Below are positions 1 to 7,086 of a stretch of DNA of 32,303 nucleotides, piece after piece; within the stretch, counting starts at the first letter, position 1; each line of letters begins with the position of its first letter. A program made the position numbers and the translations under genes. Below the pieces are notes generated by a model. The model saw only the letters and a program-made list of their open reading frames with translations. It did not search any database and had not been told where the DNA came from. Origin of the DNA: JBBIQS01 sp037442205 (GTDB lineage Bacteria; Myxococcota; Myxococcia; Myxococcales; UBA5297); contig JBBIQS010000088.1 of the NCBI GenBank assembly GCA_037442205.1, positions 1 through 32,303 of the forward strand, in the 5' to 3' direction.

Positions 1-303
1 AACCTGGTGGTGGACATGCGCTCGCTGGCGATCATGCGCGAGCTGGGAGTGCCGGTCTGCTTCGACGCCACCCACAGCGTGCAGCTGCCCAGCGCCGCCG
101 GCGGCACCACCGGCGGCGAGCGCCAGTTCGTGCGGCCGCTGGCCCGGGCGGCCGTCGCCGCCGGCGTCGACGCGCTCTTCCTCGAGGTCCACGAGGATCC
201 GTCCAAGGCCCTGTGCGACGGCCCGAACTCCCTCGACTTCTCGGACCTCGACAAGCTGCTGGGCGAGGTGACGGCGATCCGCAAGGCCGTCTTCGGCGGA
301 TGA
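1..303 (+). CDS. kdsA: 3-deoxy-8-phosphooctulonate synthase, C-terminal part
   Basis: This is the last 100 codons of KdsA; the 5' end lies outside the window. KdsA condenses phosphoenolpyruvate with arabinose 5-phosphate to give Kdo 8-phosphate, a precursor of the LPS inner core, in the cytoplasm. The visible part carries family hallmarks: NLVVDMRS at the left edge, the FDATHSVQLP strand, the glycine-rich TTGGER loop, the LFLEVHEDP motif and CDGPNSL close to the end. The full family length is about 270-285 residues, so about two thirds is missing. The stop overlaps the next gene's start in an ATGA arrangement, which implies translational coupling. kdsC follows one gene later, as expected for a Kdo gene group. 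The family assignment is secure. Confidence 0.96.
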   Translation, partial: NLVVDMRSLAIMRELGVPVCFDATHSVQLPSAAGGTTGGERQFVRPLARAAVAAGVDALFLEVHEDPSKALCDGPNSLDFSDLDKLLGEVTAIRKAVFGG

Positions 304-887
304 AGCGCGCCCTCCTCTGCGCTCTGCTGCTGGGGGCCTCCTCGGCTGCCGCCAACCCGATCGCTCCGGGGCCCAATCCCCTCGAGCTGGGCCCGCCGGG
401 GCTCGAGCTGCAGGCCTCGGCGGGAGCGCCGGGCTCGGGGCTCGGGCTCGAGGCGCGCACCAGACTGCCGTTCGCCGCGGCGCTCGAGCTGGGAGCCGTC
501 ATCCCGGGCGCGCTGCGTCCCGAGGCGAGCCTGCGCTTTCCCTTCTCGCTCGGCCCGGTGCGCCTGGCGCCGCGGATCGCCGTCGCCTACAGCGCGCCTT
601 TCTCCGATTTCACTGGCATGCCCTCGGCACGAGAGGGCGAGCTGCAGCTGGCCGCCTGCGTCGGTCTGCCGCTGCACGGCTGGTCGCTGTTCGCCGACGT
701 CGGCTCGCTGGCGCTCTGGAACTTCGCCGAGAAGCAGAAGGCGCGCATCTACGGCACCGCCGCCCTCGGAGCCGGGCTGTCGCTCGGCTCGTTCGACTTC
801 GCGCTTCACGTCGGCTCGCTCTACAACGCCTACCGTTTCAGCCCCGCCGCCGGGCTGGCGGCGGGCTGGCATTTCTTCACCTTCTGA
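300..887 (+). CDS. Outer-membrane beta-barrel-like protein between kdsA and kdsC
   Basis: This 195-residue protein is not a family I recognise. The ATG overlaps the kdsA stop by four bases and gives a good Sec signal peptide (MKRALLCALLLGASSAAA, likely cleaved before NPIAPG). The mature part alternates short polar and hydrophobic strands and ends WHFFTF, with an aromatic final residue as in proteins inserted by the BAM machinery. I infer a small beta-barrel in the outer membrane. Its position between two Kdo synthesis genes is odd, because in related genomes this place is often held by kdsD (arabinose-5-phosphate isomerase). Co-transcription with kdsA and kdsC is likely: 17 bases separate it from kdsC. 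Function is unknown; a periplasmic beta-sandwich is the main alternative. Confidence 0.75.
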   Translation: MKRALLCALLLGASSAAANPIAPGPNPLELGPPGLELQASAGAPGSGLGLEARTRLPFAAALELGAVIPGALRPEASLRFPFSLGPVRLAPRIAVAYSAPFSDFTGMPSAREGELQLAACVGLPLHGWSLFADVGSLALWNFAEKQKARIYGTAALGAGLSLGSFDFALHVGSLYNAYRFSPAAGLAAGWHFFTF

Positions 888-904
888 TTCGGACGGAGGC
901 CTTC

Positions 905-1459
905 GTGCCCAAGCTGACCCGAAAGCAGCTGCTCGAGCGCGCCCGCCAGATCGAGCTGGTGGTGCTGGACGTCGACGGGGTGCTCACCGACGGCGGGCTC
1001 TACTACGGTCCCGAGGGCGAGGTCCTCAAGCGATTCGACGTCAAGGACGGCCACGGGCTGGTGCTGGCCCGGATCACCGGCTTGCGCGCCGCGATCCTCA
1101 CCGCCCGCCGCTCGAAGATCGTCGAGGTTCGCGGAGCCGAGCTGGGCATCTCGCCGATCAGCCAGGGCAACAAGGACAAGGGCGCGGGGCTGACGCAGCT
1201 GCTGGCCGAGGCCAAGGTCGCTCCCGAGCGCGCGGCTTACATCGGCGACGACCTCAACGACCTGGCGCCGCTGTCGATGGTCCACTTCCGCGCCTGCCCC
1301 GCCGACGCCCATCCACTGGTGCGCGCCGAGGCGCACTACGTGGCCAAGGCCTCGGGCGGCCGGGGCGCGGTGCGCGAGATCGTCGAGCTGATCCTCGACG
1401 CGCAGGGCAAGCTGGAGAAGGCGCTGGCCTTCATGCGTGGGCAGGCACCGCACCCCTGA
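905..1459 (+). CDS. kdsC: 3-deoxy-D-manno-octulosonate 8-phosphate phosphatase
   Basis: KdsC (184 residues, full family length) removes phosphate from Kdo 8-phosphate to release Kdo for CMP activation. It is a C0-type HAD phosphatase that works as a tetramer. The HAD motif I is VVLDVDGVLTDG with nucleophile and acid Asp22 and Asp24. Motif II is ILTARRS (Thr66), motif III uses a conserved lysine near NKDKG (residues 89-93), and motif IV is IGDDLNDL (Asp115, Asp116, Asp119). The start is a GTG with GGAGG a few bases upstream (893-899), which favours it over internal ATGs. It follows the barrel gene by 17 bases and probably belongs to the kdsA transcript. Nothing essential is missing. Confidence 0.96.
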   Translation: MPKLTRKQLLERARQIELVVLDVDGVLTDGGLYYGPEGEVLKRFDVKDGHGLVLARITGLRAAILTARRSKIVEVRGAELGISPISQGNKDKGAGLTQLLAEAKVAPERAAYIGDDLNDLAPLSMVHFRACPADAHPLVRAEAHYVAKASGGRGAVREIVELILDAQGKLEKALAFMRGQAPHP

Positions 1460-1563
1460 GCAGTGGCGCGGAATTTCGGGTGCCGCGTGCGGCTCCGGGG
1501 TGGCATCTCGACGAGTGAGGCATCAGCTTTGGGCGCTGTTTCTCGCGTCCAAAGGAGACCGAC

Positions 1564-1989
1564 ATGCCTCACGGCTTCGCGCACATGGAGCTCAACACCG
1601 ACAACGCCCCCGCCGCCGCCAAGTTCTACAAGAGCCTCTTCGCCTGGAAGACCTCGGGCATGAGGATGGGCACCGGCGACACCTACATCATGGTCGACAC
1701 CGGCCCGCGGCAGCTGGGCGGCGGCATCCAGAAGAAGCCTTCTCCCCAGACCCCCACCGCCTGGCTGCCCTACGTCGAGGTGGAGAGCGTCAAGCGCAGC
1801 ATCGCCAAGGCCAAGAAGCTCGGCGCGCGGATCATGGTCGAGTACCAGCCCATCGACGGGATGGGAGCCTACGGGGTCTTCACCGATCCCACTGGCGCGA
1901 CGATGGGCGTGTGGGAGCGCGCCAAGAAGCCGGCGCGGCGGACGGCGCGCCGCGCCACTCGCCGGGCGACGCGCCGCAGCACCCATTGA
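1564..1989 (+). CDS. VOC (glyoxalase/bleomycin-resistance fold) protein with Arg-rich tail
   Basis: This 141-residue protein has the two beta-alpha-beta-beta-beta units of the vicinal oxygen chelate fold. The first unit begins HGFAHMELNTDN and continues with AAKFYKSLFAWK (residues 18-29), and the second includes WLPYVEVESVKRSI and ends FTDPTGATMGVWE (106-118). Many such proteins are uncharacterised and their substrate cannot be read from sequence. A strong ribosome site (AAAGGAG) precedes the ATG. The unusual part is the tail, residues 121-141, where Arg-Arg-Ala-Thr type units recur (RRTARRATRRATRRST). It looks like a nucleic-acid or polyanion-binding extension absent from ordinary members. 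The gene stands alone, 104 bases after kdsC, and converges with the next gene only 6 bases away. Confidence 0.85.
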   Translation: MPHGFAHMELNTDNAPAAAKFYKSLFAWKTSGMRMGTGDTYIMVDTGPRQLGGGIQKKPSPQTPTAWLPYVEVESVKRSIAKAKKLGARIMVEYQPIDGMGAYGVFTDPTGATMGVWERAKKPARRTARRATRRATRRSTH

Positions 1990-1995
1990 ATTGCG

Positions 1996-2589
1996 TCAGC
2001 TGCGCCCGGCCTCGGAGATGGCCCGATAGGCGGAGCTGAGCTGCTGGCCGGCGTCGGTGAGCTTGGCGCCGACGTCGTCCAGCCGGTCGCCGGTCTTCGT
2101 CATCTGGTCCTCGACCTGCTTGAGCTGACCGGCGACCTCGCCCAGCGAGCTGCCCACCTCGTCCAGGCGCAGCGCGCCGTCCTTGAGGGCCTTGGCCGCC
2201 CCGTCGAACAGCCGCACCTCCTTCAACTCCAGCCCGGTGAGGATCTTCATGTCGAGCATGTCGACGTGCGTGAACTTGGGATCGACGGCGGGGATGTGGA
2301 TGCTGCCGATCTCCTCGCCGGCGGTGCGCACCATGCCGGCGACCTCCTTCAAGCTGGCGGCGCTGCGCTCGATGGCCGACGAGGCCTGCTTGAGAACCTG
2401 GTGGAGGTGGATGGGCGAGCCGCCGTCGCCGTCGATGGCCTTGCGCATGTCCTTGGCGGCCTGGCCAGCCACCTCCATGCCCGCGCCGGCGGCGCCGAAG
2501 GCGCTCAAGTTGTCGAGCAGCGCCACCACCTGGTCGCTTCTCTCGGCGATCTTCTTCAGCAGACGAAACAGACTGAGCGGATTGGCCAT
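1996..2589 (-). CDS. Unrecognised Ala-rich helical protein with C-terminal coiled coil
   Basis: I do not recognise this 197-residue protein. The chosen ATG (MANPLSLF) has GGAGGAGGG just upstream, which makes it better than a start eight codons earlier. It has no signal peptide or membrane segment, so it is probably cytoplasmic. Residues 30-95 are Ala/Gly-rich helices. Residues 142-184 form an uninterrupted coiled coil with Leu, Val or Met at nearly every a and d position (L142, V145, L149, V152, L156, V159, M163, L170, V173, L177, L184). It could be a scaffold or a granule-associated (phasin-like) protein, but nothing proves either. It is divergent from the gene at 2659 across 69 bases. Confidence 0.7.
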   Translation of the reverse strand: MANPLSLFRLLKKIAERSDQVVALLDNLSAFGAAGAGMEVAGQAAKDMRKAIDGDGGSPIHLHQVLKQASSAIERSAASLKEVAGMVRTAGEEIGSIHIPAVDPKFTHVDMLDMKILTGLELKEVRLFDGAAKALKDGALRLDEVGSSLGEVAGQLKQVEDQMTKTGDRLDDVGAKLTDAGQQLSSAYRAISEAGRS

Positions 2590-2658
2590 GTCCCTCCTCC
2601 TTGGCCGTAGCATAGCTCAGGGTCTGGCGGCCAAGTCCGCGCTATCCTGTGGCGAGCC
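2590..2658. promoter_or_regulatory. Divergent intergenic region with inverted repeat and -10-like boxes
   Basis: These 69 bases separate two divergent genes. An 8-base inverted repeat, CTTGGCCG at 2600-2607 and CGGCCAAG at 2628-2635, sits in the middle and could be an operator. A TATGCT box reading leftward (2609-2614) lies at a suitable distance before the minus-strand gene. A TATCCT box reading rightward (2643-2648) is only 10 bases from the ATG at 2659, which would give an almost leaderless transcript. No convincing -35 boxes were seen, so the promoters are tentative. Confidence 0.3.
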
Positions 2659-3402
2659 ATGGCCCCGCCCCCTCCCAAGCCGCCGAACAAGCCGGTCCCA
2701 GCCGCCGCGCGCCGCGCCTCGCTCGCCGGCGACGGCTTCCAAGACGCGCCGGCCAGGCCGCGCGGCTTCGAAGCGCAGATAGCTTCGCTCGATCGCTCCA
2801 AGGCCATCGCCGGCATCGGCTACCGGCTGTCGAGCTGGGCGGAGATCCCGCGTCCGCTCACCGAGGAGCTGGAGTACCTGACCAAGAGCCGGATGACGCC
2901 CGACGAATGGCTGCTGTTGCAGCGGGTGATCCTGAGCAGCCCGGCTCCGCAGAATCCGGCCGAGGCCAAGGCCGAGTCGCGGCGCTTTCTCAGTGAGCTC
3001 GAGGGCCCGCTGGCGCGGCTCGCCAGCTCGTTCCACCTGCGGCGGCTGCGCGAGAGCGGCGCGCCAATCTCCGAGCTCTACCGCGGCGCCGATATCGTGC
3101 TGCTCGAGGGTGGGAGGCTGGTCGAGCCGCTCTCCGAGATCGGGGCCCAGCCCGGTGAAGGCCCATTCCCGGGCTCGCGAGTCGTTCAGCTGCCGGGATT
3201 CGGAGTGCTCTACTTCGCTCCCTTCGAGCAGAAGAACCTGGCTCTGCGCCTCGAGGCGCCGCTGGCGCAGATGCGCCGGCTGGCGCCGCAGCTGATGGCC
3301 TTCTTCGAGGAGCACTTCGTCAAGGAGCAGAACGTCGGGCCGCTGGGATGCAGCCCGCGCACGCTCCGATCCGGCTCTCCGGCGAAGGCACTGGTCGACT
3401 GA
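2659..3402 (+). CDS. Hypothetical protein, 247 residues
   Basis: I do not recognise this protein. The N-terminus is Pro-rich (MAPPPPKPPNKPVP), with no signal peptide or hydrophobic segment, so it is probably cytoplasmic. The body is predicted mixed helix, with a possible helical core around residues 40-140 (LTEELEYL, MTPDEWLLLQRVIL) and a later strand-rich part (IVLLEGGRL, GVLYFAPFEQKNLALRL). Codon use has strong G/C in third positions throughout this frame, like its neighbours, which supports a real gene. There is no clear ribosome site; the ATG could be read leaderless (see the upstream region). It is divergent from the coiled-coil gene, which might indicate shared control, and 85 bases before the next lipoprotein. 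Confidence 0.65.
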   Translation: MAPPPPKPPNKPVPAAARRASLAGDGFQDAPARPRGFEAQIASLDRSKAIAGIGYRLSSWAEIPRPLTEELEYLTKSRMTPDEWLLLQRVILSSPAPQNPAEAKAESRRFLSELEGPLARLASSFHLRRLRESGAPISELYRGADIVLLEGGRLVEPLSEIGAQPGEGPFPGSRVVQLPGFGVLYFAPFEQKNLALRLEAPLAQMRRLAPQLMAFFEEHFVKEQNVGPLGCSPRTLRSGSPAKALVD

Positions 3403-3487
3403 TCTCGCGCGAGCGCTTCCCCGAATTTCGGCGCCGGGCGACTCAACCTGTCTACTTCGCCAATCCGAACGGTTGAGAGGATCTCCC

Positions 3488-5647
3488 ATGAATCGCTGCG
3501 CCACCCTCCTCCTCGCTGCGACCGTCGCAGCGGCCTCTGGTTGTTCCACCGAACCGGTCGCAGGCTGCAGCGGCGAGACCTGCGCCGGGTGCTGCACCGA
3601 GACCGGCGAGTGCCTGGCGGGAGATCTTCCCGAAACCTGCGGAGCGGGCGGGGCACTCTGCCAGGCGTGCTCGGCCGTCGAGCTCTGCCAGGAATCTCGC
3701 TGCATTCCAGGAGGCACCGACGCCGGCCCGGGAGCGGACGCCGGGCGCAGCGACGCCGGCAGCCGGCCGGACGCCGGGAGCGGAAAGGCCGACGCCGGCC
3801 AGACCGATGCCGGGCAGGGCGGCGGCCACGACGCGGGGGCGGTCGACGCGGGAAGCGCGGATGCCGGATCAACGACCGTCGGTCCCACCTGCTCGAGCGG
3901 CGGCTTCTGCTGGGAATCCTCGCCACGGGTCTACGCGCCCTACGCCATGCACGGGGCCGCGGACGGCACGGCCTTCACTGGGGCGGTCTACGGCGCCATC
4001 CAGCGCTTCAACGGCCGCTTCTGGGTCCCGTACGAGGCGGCCAGCGTCTTCGCGACCATCCGCTCGGTCTGGGCGGCCACCGCCACCGACGCCTACGCGG
4101 TGTCCACGGACTCGAACGCCGGCACCCAGAGCATCCTCCACTACGACGGGAGCTCGTGGAGCGTGGACTTCACCAGCCCGGGCCTGGCCGCGGTCTGGGG
4201 AACCTCTGCCAGCGAGGTCTGGGCGGCGGCGGACGTCAACGGACAGACGGCGATCTTCCACCGCACCGGCACCGGCTGGAGCCAGACCCACACCGTGGCG
4301 GTCTACGGCCCCAAGGCTCTGCGCGGCACCGCCCCCAACGACCTCTGGCTGCTCAGCCGCTGCGGCAACTCCCCGCACCACTTCGACGGCACGACCTGGA
4401 GCCCCACCGCCCTGGCCACCGGCCCGCTGGAGAGCGGCTGCTACGGGGAGCTCTGGTCCACCGGCCCCAATGACGCCTGGGCGGTGCGCACCGGCAGCAC
4501 CGCCGGGCTGGGCTTCATCCACTGGGACGGAGCCTCCTGGTCCCATTCCGACGCCGGCAAGCCGACCGGCGGATGGGCGCTCCCCAAGAACGCCGGCAGC
4601 GACGGCGCGGTCTGGGCCAGCGGCCCGAGCGACGTCTGGGCCGGCATCGACCAGTCCGACTCGCTCTTCCACTTCAACGGCGCGAGCTGGTCCACCGTGC
4701 CCATCCCCGCCGGTCTGCGCGTGGGCGCCGGCATCTCCACCACCAGCCCGACCTGCCTGCTGTGGGGCAGCGGCCCCAGTGACATCTGGACCACCACCAC
4801 CTTCAGCAGCTTCCTGCACTTCGACGGCATCTCCTGGAGGGAGCAGCCGAGCGGCTACGCGTCGCTGAGCGCCTTCTCCGGCACCGCCCCCGACGATCTG
4901 TGGCTGGTCGGCGACTACTCGGGAAGCGGGGCCACCGTCCTGCACCGCGACGCCAACGGCTGGAGCCGCGCTCTTTCGCCGCCGGCCTCGAGCCTCTCCG
5001 CCGTCTACGCGCTGGCGCCCGGCGAGATCTACGCGACCGGCATCTCCGGCGGCGTGGGGCACCTCAAGGCCGGGGCCTGGAGCTGGAAGTCCGTCGGCTC
5101 CACCGCCTGGTACGGAGTCTGGGCCGGCGGCGACGCCAACGTGTACCTGGTGGGAAAGAACTTCGCCCAGCACTGGGACGGGCTCACCTGGAAGACGGCG
5201 TACTCGGGCACCGCCCAGACCTTGCGGGCGATCTGGGGCGCCGGGCCCAGCGACGTCTGGGCCGCCGGCGATTCGGGAACGATCGTTCGCTTCTCCGCGG
5301 GCACCGGCACCAGCCAGCCGAGCGGCACCTCAAAGAATCTGAGCGCGGTCTGGGGAAGCTCGGCCACCGACGTCTGGATCGTGGGAGCGCTCGGGACCGT
5401 CCTCCACTGGGACGGGAACACGCTGAGCCGAGTGAGCGTGGGCTCCACCGACAACTTCCTCTCCGTCGCCGGCGGCGCTCCCGGAGAGGTCTTCCTGCTG
5501 TCGGCCACCACCATCTACCGCTGGGACGGAACCACGCTCACTACGGTGGACTCGACCACCTCGTCCTTCAGCGCCCTCACCACTCTCTATGGAGTCGGCG
5601 GGCGCCTCTGGGCGGGAACGCAGACCGGCCTGATCGTCGCCCGCTGA
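3488..5647 (+). CDS. Surface lipoprotein with DAG linker and 14-repeat propeller region
   Basis: This 719-residue protein has a lipoprotein signal (lipobox ASGC, Cys19). Next is a Cys-rich segment (residues 27-72, ten Cys), then a linker with nine Asp-Ala-Gly units (78-127). From about residue 145 to the end run 14 repeats of 35-50 residues built on the pattern L-x-A-V-W-G, then D-V-W-A-V/A-G, then a strand ending H-W/F-D-G-x-x-W. Fourteen copies fit two seven-bladed propellers. I infer a lipid-anchored, surface-exposed binding protein, since DAG linkers and such Trp-rich repeats are common in myxobacterial secreted proteins. A GAGAGGA ribosome site supports the ATG at 3488 over one five codons earlier. 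It converges with another DAG-linker lipoprotein. Ligand unknown. Confidence 0.85.
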   Translation: MNRCATLLLAATVAAASGCSTEPVAGCSGETCAGCCTETGECLAGDLPETCGAGGALCQACSAVELCQESRCIPGGTDAGPGADAGRSDAGSRPDAGSGKADAGQTDAGQGGGHDAGAVDAGSADAGSTTVGPTCSSGGFCWESSPRVYAPYAMHGAADGTAFTGAVYGAIQRFNGRFWVPYEAASVFATIRSVWAATATDAYAVSTDSNAGTQSILHYDGSSWSVDFTSPGLAAVWGTSASEVWAAADVNGQTAIFHRTGTGWSQTHTVAVYGPKALRGTAPNDLWLLSRCGNSPHHFDGTTWSPTALATGPLESGCYGELWSTGPNDAWAVRTGSTAGLGFIHWDGASWSHSDAGKPTGGWALPKNAGSDGAVWASGPSDVWAGIDQSDSLFHFNGASWSTVPIPAGLRVGAGISTTSPTCLLWGSGPSDIWTTTTFSSFLHFDGISWREQPSGYASLSAFSGTAPDDLWLVGDYSGSGATVLHRDANGWSRALSPPASSLSAVYALAPGEIYATGISGGVGHLKAGAWSWKSVGSTAWYGVWAGGDANVYLVGKNFAQHWDGLTWKTAYSGTAQTLRAIWGAGPSDVWAAGDSGTIVRFSAGTGTSQPSGTSKNLSAVWGSSATDVWIVGALGTVLHWDGNTLSRVSVGSTDNFLSVAGGAPGEVFLLSATTIYRWDGTTLTTVDSTTSSFSALTTLYGVGGRLWAGTQTGLIVAR
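3719..3868 (+). repeat. DAG-encoding low-complexity linker repeat
   Basis: Nine Asp-Ala-Gly triplets, spaced 2 to 5 residues apart, are encoded as GACGCC/GATGCC-GG type units. They form an extended linker between the Cys-rich head and the propeller domain. Similar units occur on the opposite strand at 6696-6857. Confidence 0.85.
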
Positions 5648-5680
5648 GCGCCCTCGCCCGGCACGATGACAGGACCGCCC

Positions 5681-5710
5681 AGCTGGTCGCGGCGAGCGGC
5701 TCGACCAGCT
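5681..5710. terminator. Hairpin between convergent lipoprotein genes
   Basis: A perfect 9-base inverted repeat, AGCTGGTCG (5681-5689) and CGACCAGCT (5702-5710), with a 12-base loop lies in the 61-base gap between two convergent genes. Its right arm overlaps the minus-strand stop codon. There is no T run on either side, so it may be a bidirectional Rho-assisted terminator or simply an RNA 3' stabiliser. Confidence 0.4.
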
Positions 5711-7013
5711 AGGGCTGCGTCTCGATCGCCCCGATGTCCCCCGAGGCGCTCCCGCCCAGCGGCGCTTGTGGCCGCGGACAGCCGTAGTAGTCCGGGCTCG
5801 ACATCGGAGTTCCCCATGGGATGCGGTCGATGGCCGGCGAGTCGAGCGCCAGGCGGTAGTCGCCATTGGCCGGATCGTTGAAGCGGGCGTCGGGCGCGGT
5901 GGCGAAGGTGCCGCTGAGCAGCGTCCCGCTGCAGACCGCGCCGGTGGTTCCGGCGGCCAAGCAGTAGTAGGCGTTGAACGCTCCGTTCGAAGTGACGGCG
6001 TGCGTTCCGCCGGAGAATAGATTGCCGGTCAGGGTCACCGCCTGGTCGAGGCCCCACAGAGAGATCCCGGTGGCGCAGTCGACGAAGGTGTTCTGCTCGA
6101 TGGTCGGGGTGATCTTGCCGACCAGGCCGCTTTCGGAGATCGACAGCCCGTCCTGCGTGTTGCGGACGAAGACGTTGTTGCGCACCGTGGCCGTCACCTC
6201 GTGGACCAGGGTGTCGTAACTGGTGGCCAGCTCGAGCCCGATGCGCCGGCCCTCGAACCAATTGGAATCGACGTTGATGGTGACCCGGGCGCCCACCAGC
6301 GCATCAACCGACCGTGCGCTCAACCCCGGGTCGGTGCCGGTGGTAGGGGCGACGAAGCGGTTGTAGCGGACAACGTACGAGCCGGTCTGGTTGGCGACCA
6401 GCGACCCAGGAATCTCGAAGCCCTCGACAGTGCCGCCGCTGCCCTTGAAGGCGATCGAGCCGCCGATCTTGGCCCCGTTGCAGCCGCGCAGCGTCACGTA
6501 CGCCGGCAGCCAGCCAGTCCCGGTCAAGGTGGCGCCGTTGACCTGGATCACCTGATTGGCGGTGGCAGTGCTGAAGGCGGTCGCGGCCGAAACCTTGGTG
6601 GGCACTTCCAGCACGTTGGGATCGGCCGAATCGAGGCAGGCCAGGGCCATCGACCGGCAGGGAGCCAGCGGCGGAAGGCCACCGTCGACCGGCGATCCGG
6701 CGTCGGCAGGCGCACCCGCGTCGGCGTTGCCGGCGTCGGGGCTTCCGGCGTCGAGCGGCTGCCCGGCGTCCACCGGGCCGGCGTCGACTGGCGGATTGGA
6801 TGCGTCCTTGCCCGGCTGACCGGCGTCCTGCGAACCGGCATCGGCACCGCCAGCATCGTTTCCGGGGTCGGGCTGATTGGCGTCCACCTCCGACGAAGCG
6901 TCTGCCGAGCTCTCGGGCGGCTCGGAGATGAGCAGCTCGCAGCCGGCGACCGAGGCCAGCAGCAGCCCGGTCGAGAGCAAGCGGAGCAAGGAGGCGGAGG
7001 TGGGCGAAGGCAT
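5709..7013 (-). CDS. Surface lipoprotein with DAG linker and parallel beta-helix domain
   Basis: This 434-residue protein begins with a lipoprotein signal (SVAGC, Cys25). A linker with nine Asp-Ala-Gly units spans residues 53-106. The rest (about 120-434) looks like a right-handed parallel beta-helix of the pectate-lyase or Beta_helix type: repeated short strands with Asn turns (VTLRGCNGAKIGGSI, VVRYNRF, VTINVDSNWFEG, VTATVRNNVF, PTIEQNTFVDC, VTLTGNLF). It ends with NDPANGDYRLALDSPAID and GDIGAIE, the usual close of such domains. I infer a surface-exposed carbohydrate-binding or structural protein; no catalytic residues can be assigned. It converges with the other DAG lipoprotein and is divergent from the acyltransferase gene. 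The ribosome site is weak (CGGGAA). Confidence 0.85.
   Translation of the reverse strand: MPSPTSASLLRLLSTGLLLASVAGCELLISEPPESSADASSEVDANQPDPGNDAGGADAGSQDAGQPGKDASNPPVDAGPVDAGQPLDAGSPDAGNADAGAPADAGSPVDGGLPPLAPCRSMALACLDSADPNVLEVPTKVSAATAFSTATANQVIQVNGATLTGTGWLPAYVTLRGCNGAKIGGSIAFKGSGGTVEGFEIPGSLVANQTGSYVVRYNRFVAPTTGTDPGLSARSVDALVGARVTINVDSNWFEGRRIGLELATSYDTLVHEVTATVRNNVFVRNTQDGLSISESGLVGKITPTIEQNTFVDCATGISLWGLDQAVTLTGNLFSGGTHAVTSNGAFNAYYCLAAGTTGAVCSGTLLSGTFATAPDARFNDPANGDYRLALDSPAIDRIPWGTPMSSPDYYGCPRPQAPLGGSASGDIGAIETQP
6696..6857 (-). repeat. DAG-encoding low-complexity linker repeat
   Basis: Nine Asp-Ala-Gly triplets plus degenerate DAS and DGG units, interspersed with Pro, Gln, Ser and Val, form the linker of the beta-helix lipoprotein. 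It is the second such linker in the window; the two genes face each other tail to tail. Confidence 0.85.
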
Positions 7014-7086
7014 TTCCCGGGAGTCTATCCGAGGTTCCCGCAGCGATGCCGGCGCCGCCCCGCGCCCGTGCTACCTTCCCTGCGCC

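Noticed and set aside
1470..3440. Shared GAATTTCGG sequence before the VOC gene and before the propeller lipoprotein gene
   Set aside because: Only nine bases are shared, with different flanks and distances to the start codons, so chance is the simpler explanation.
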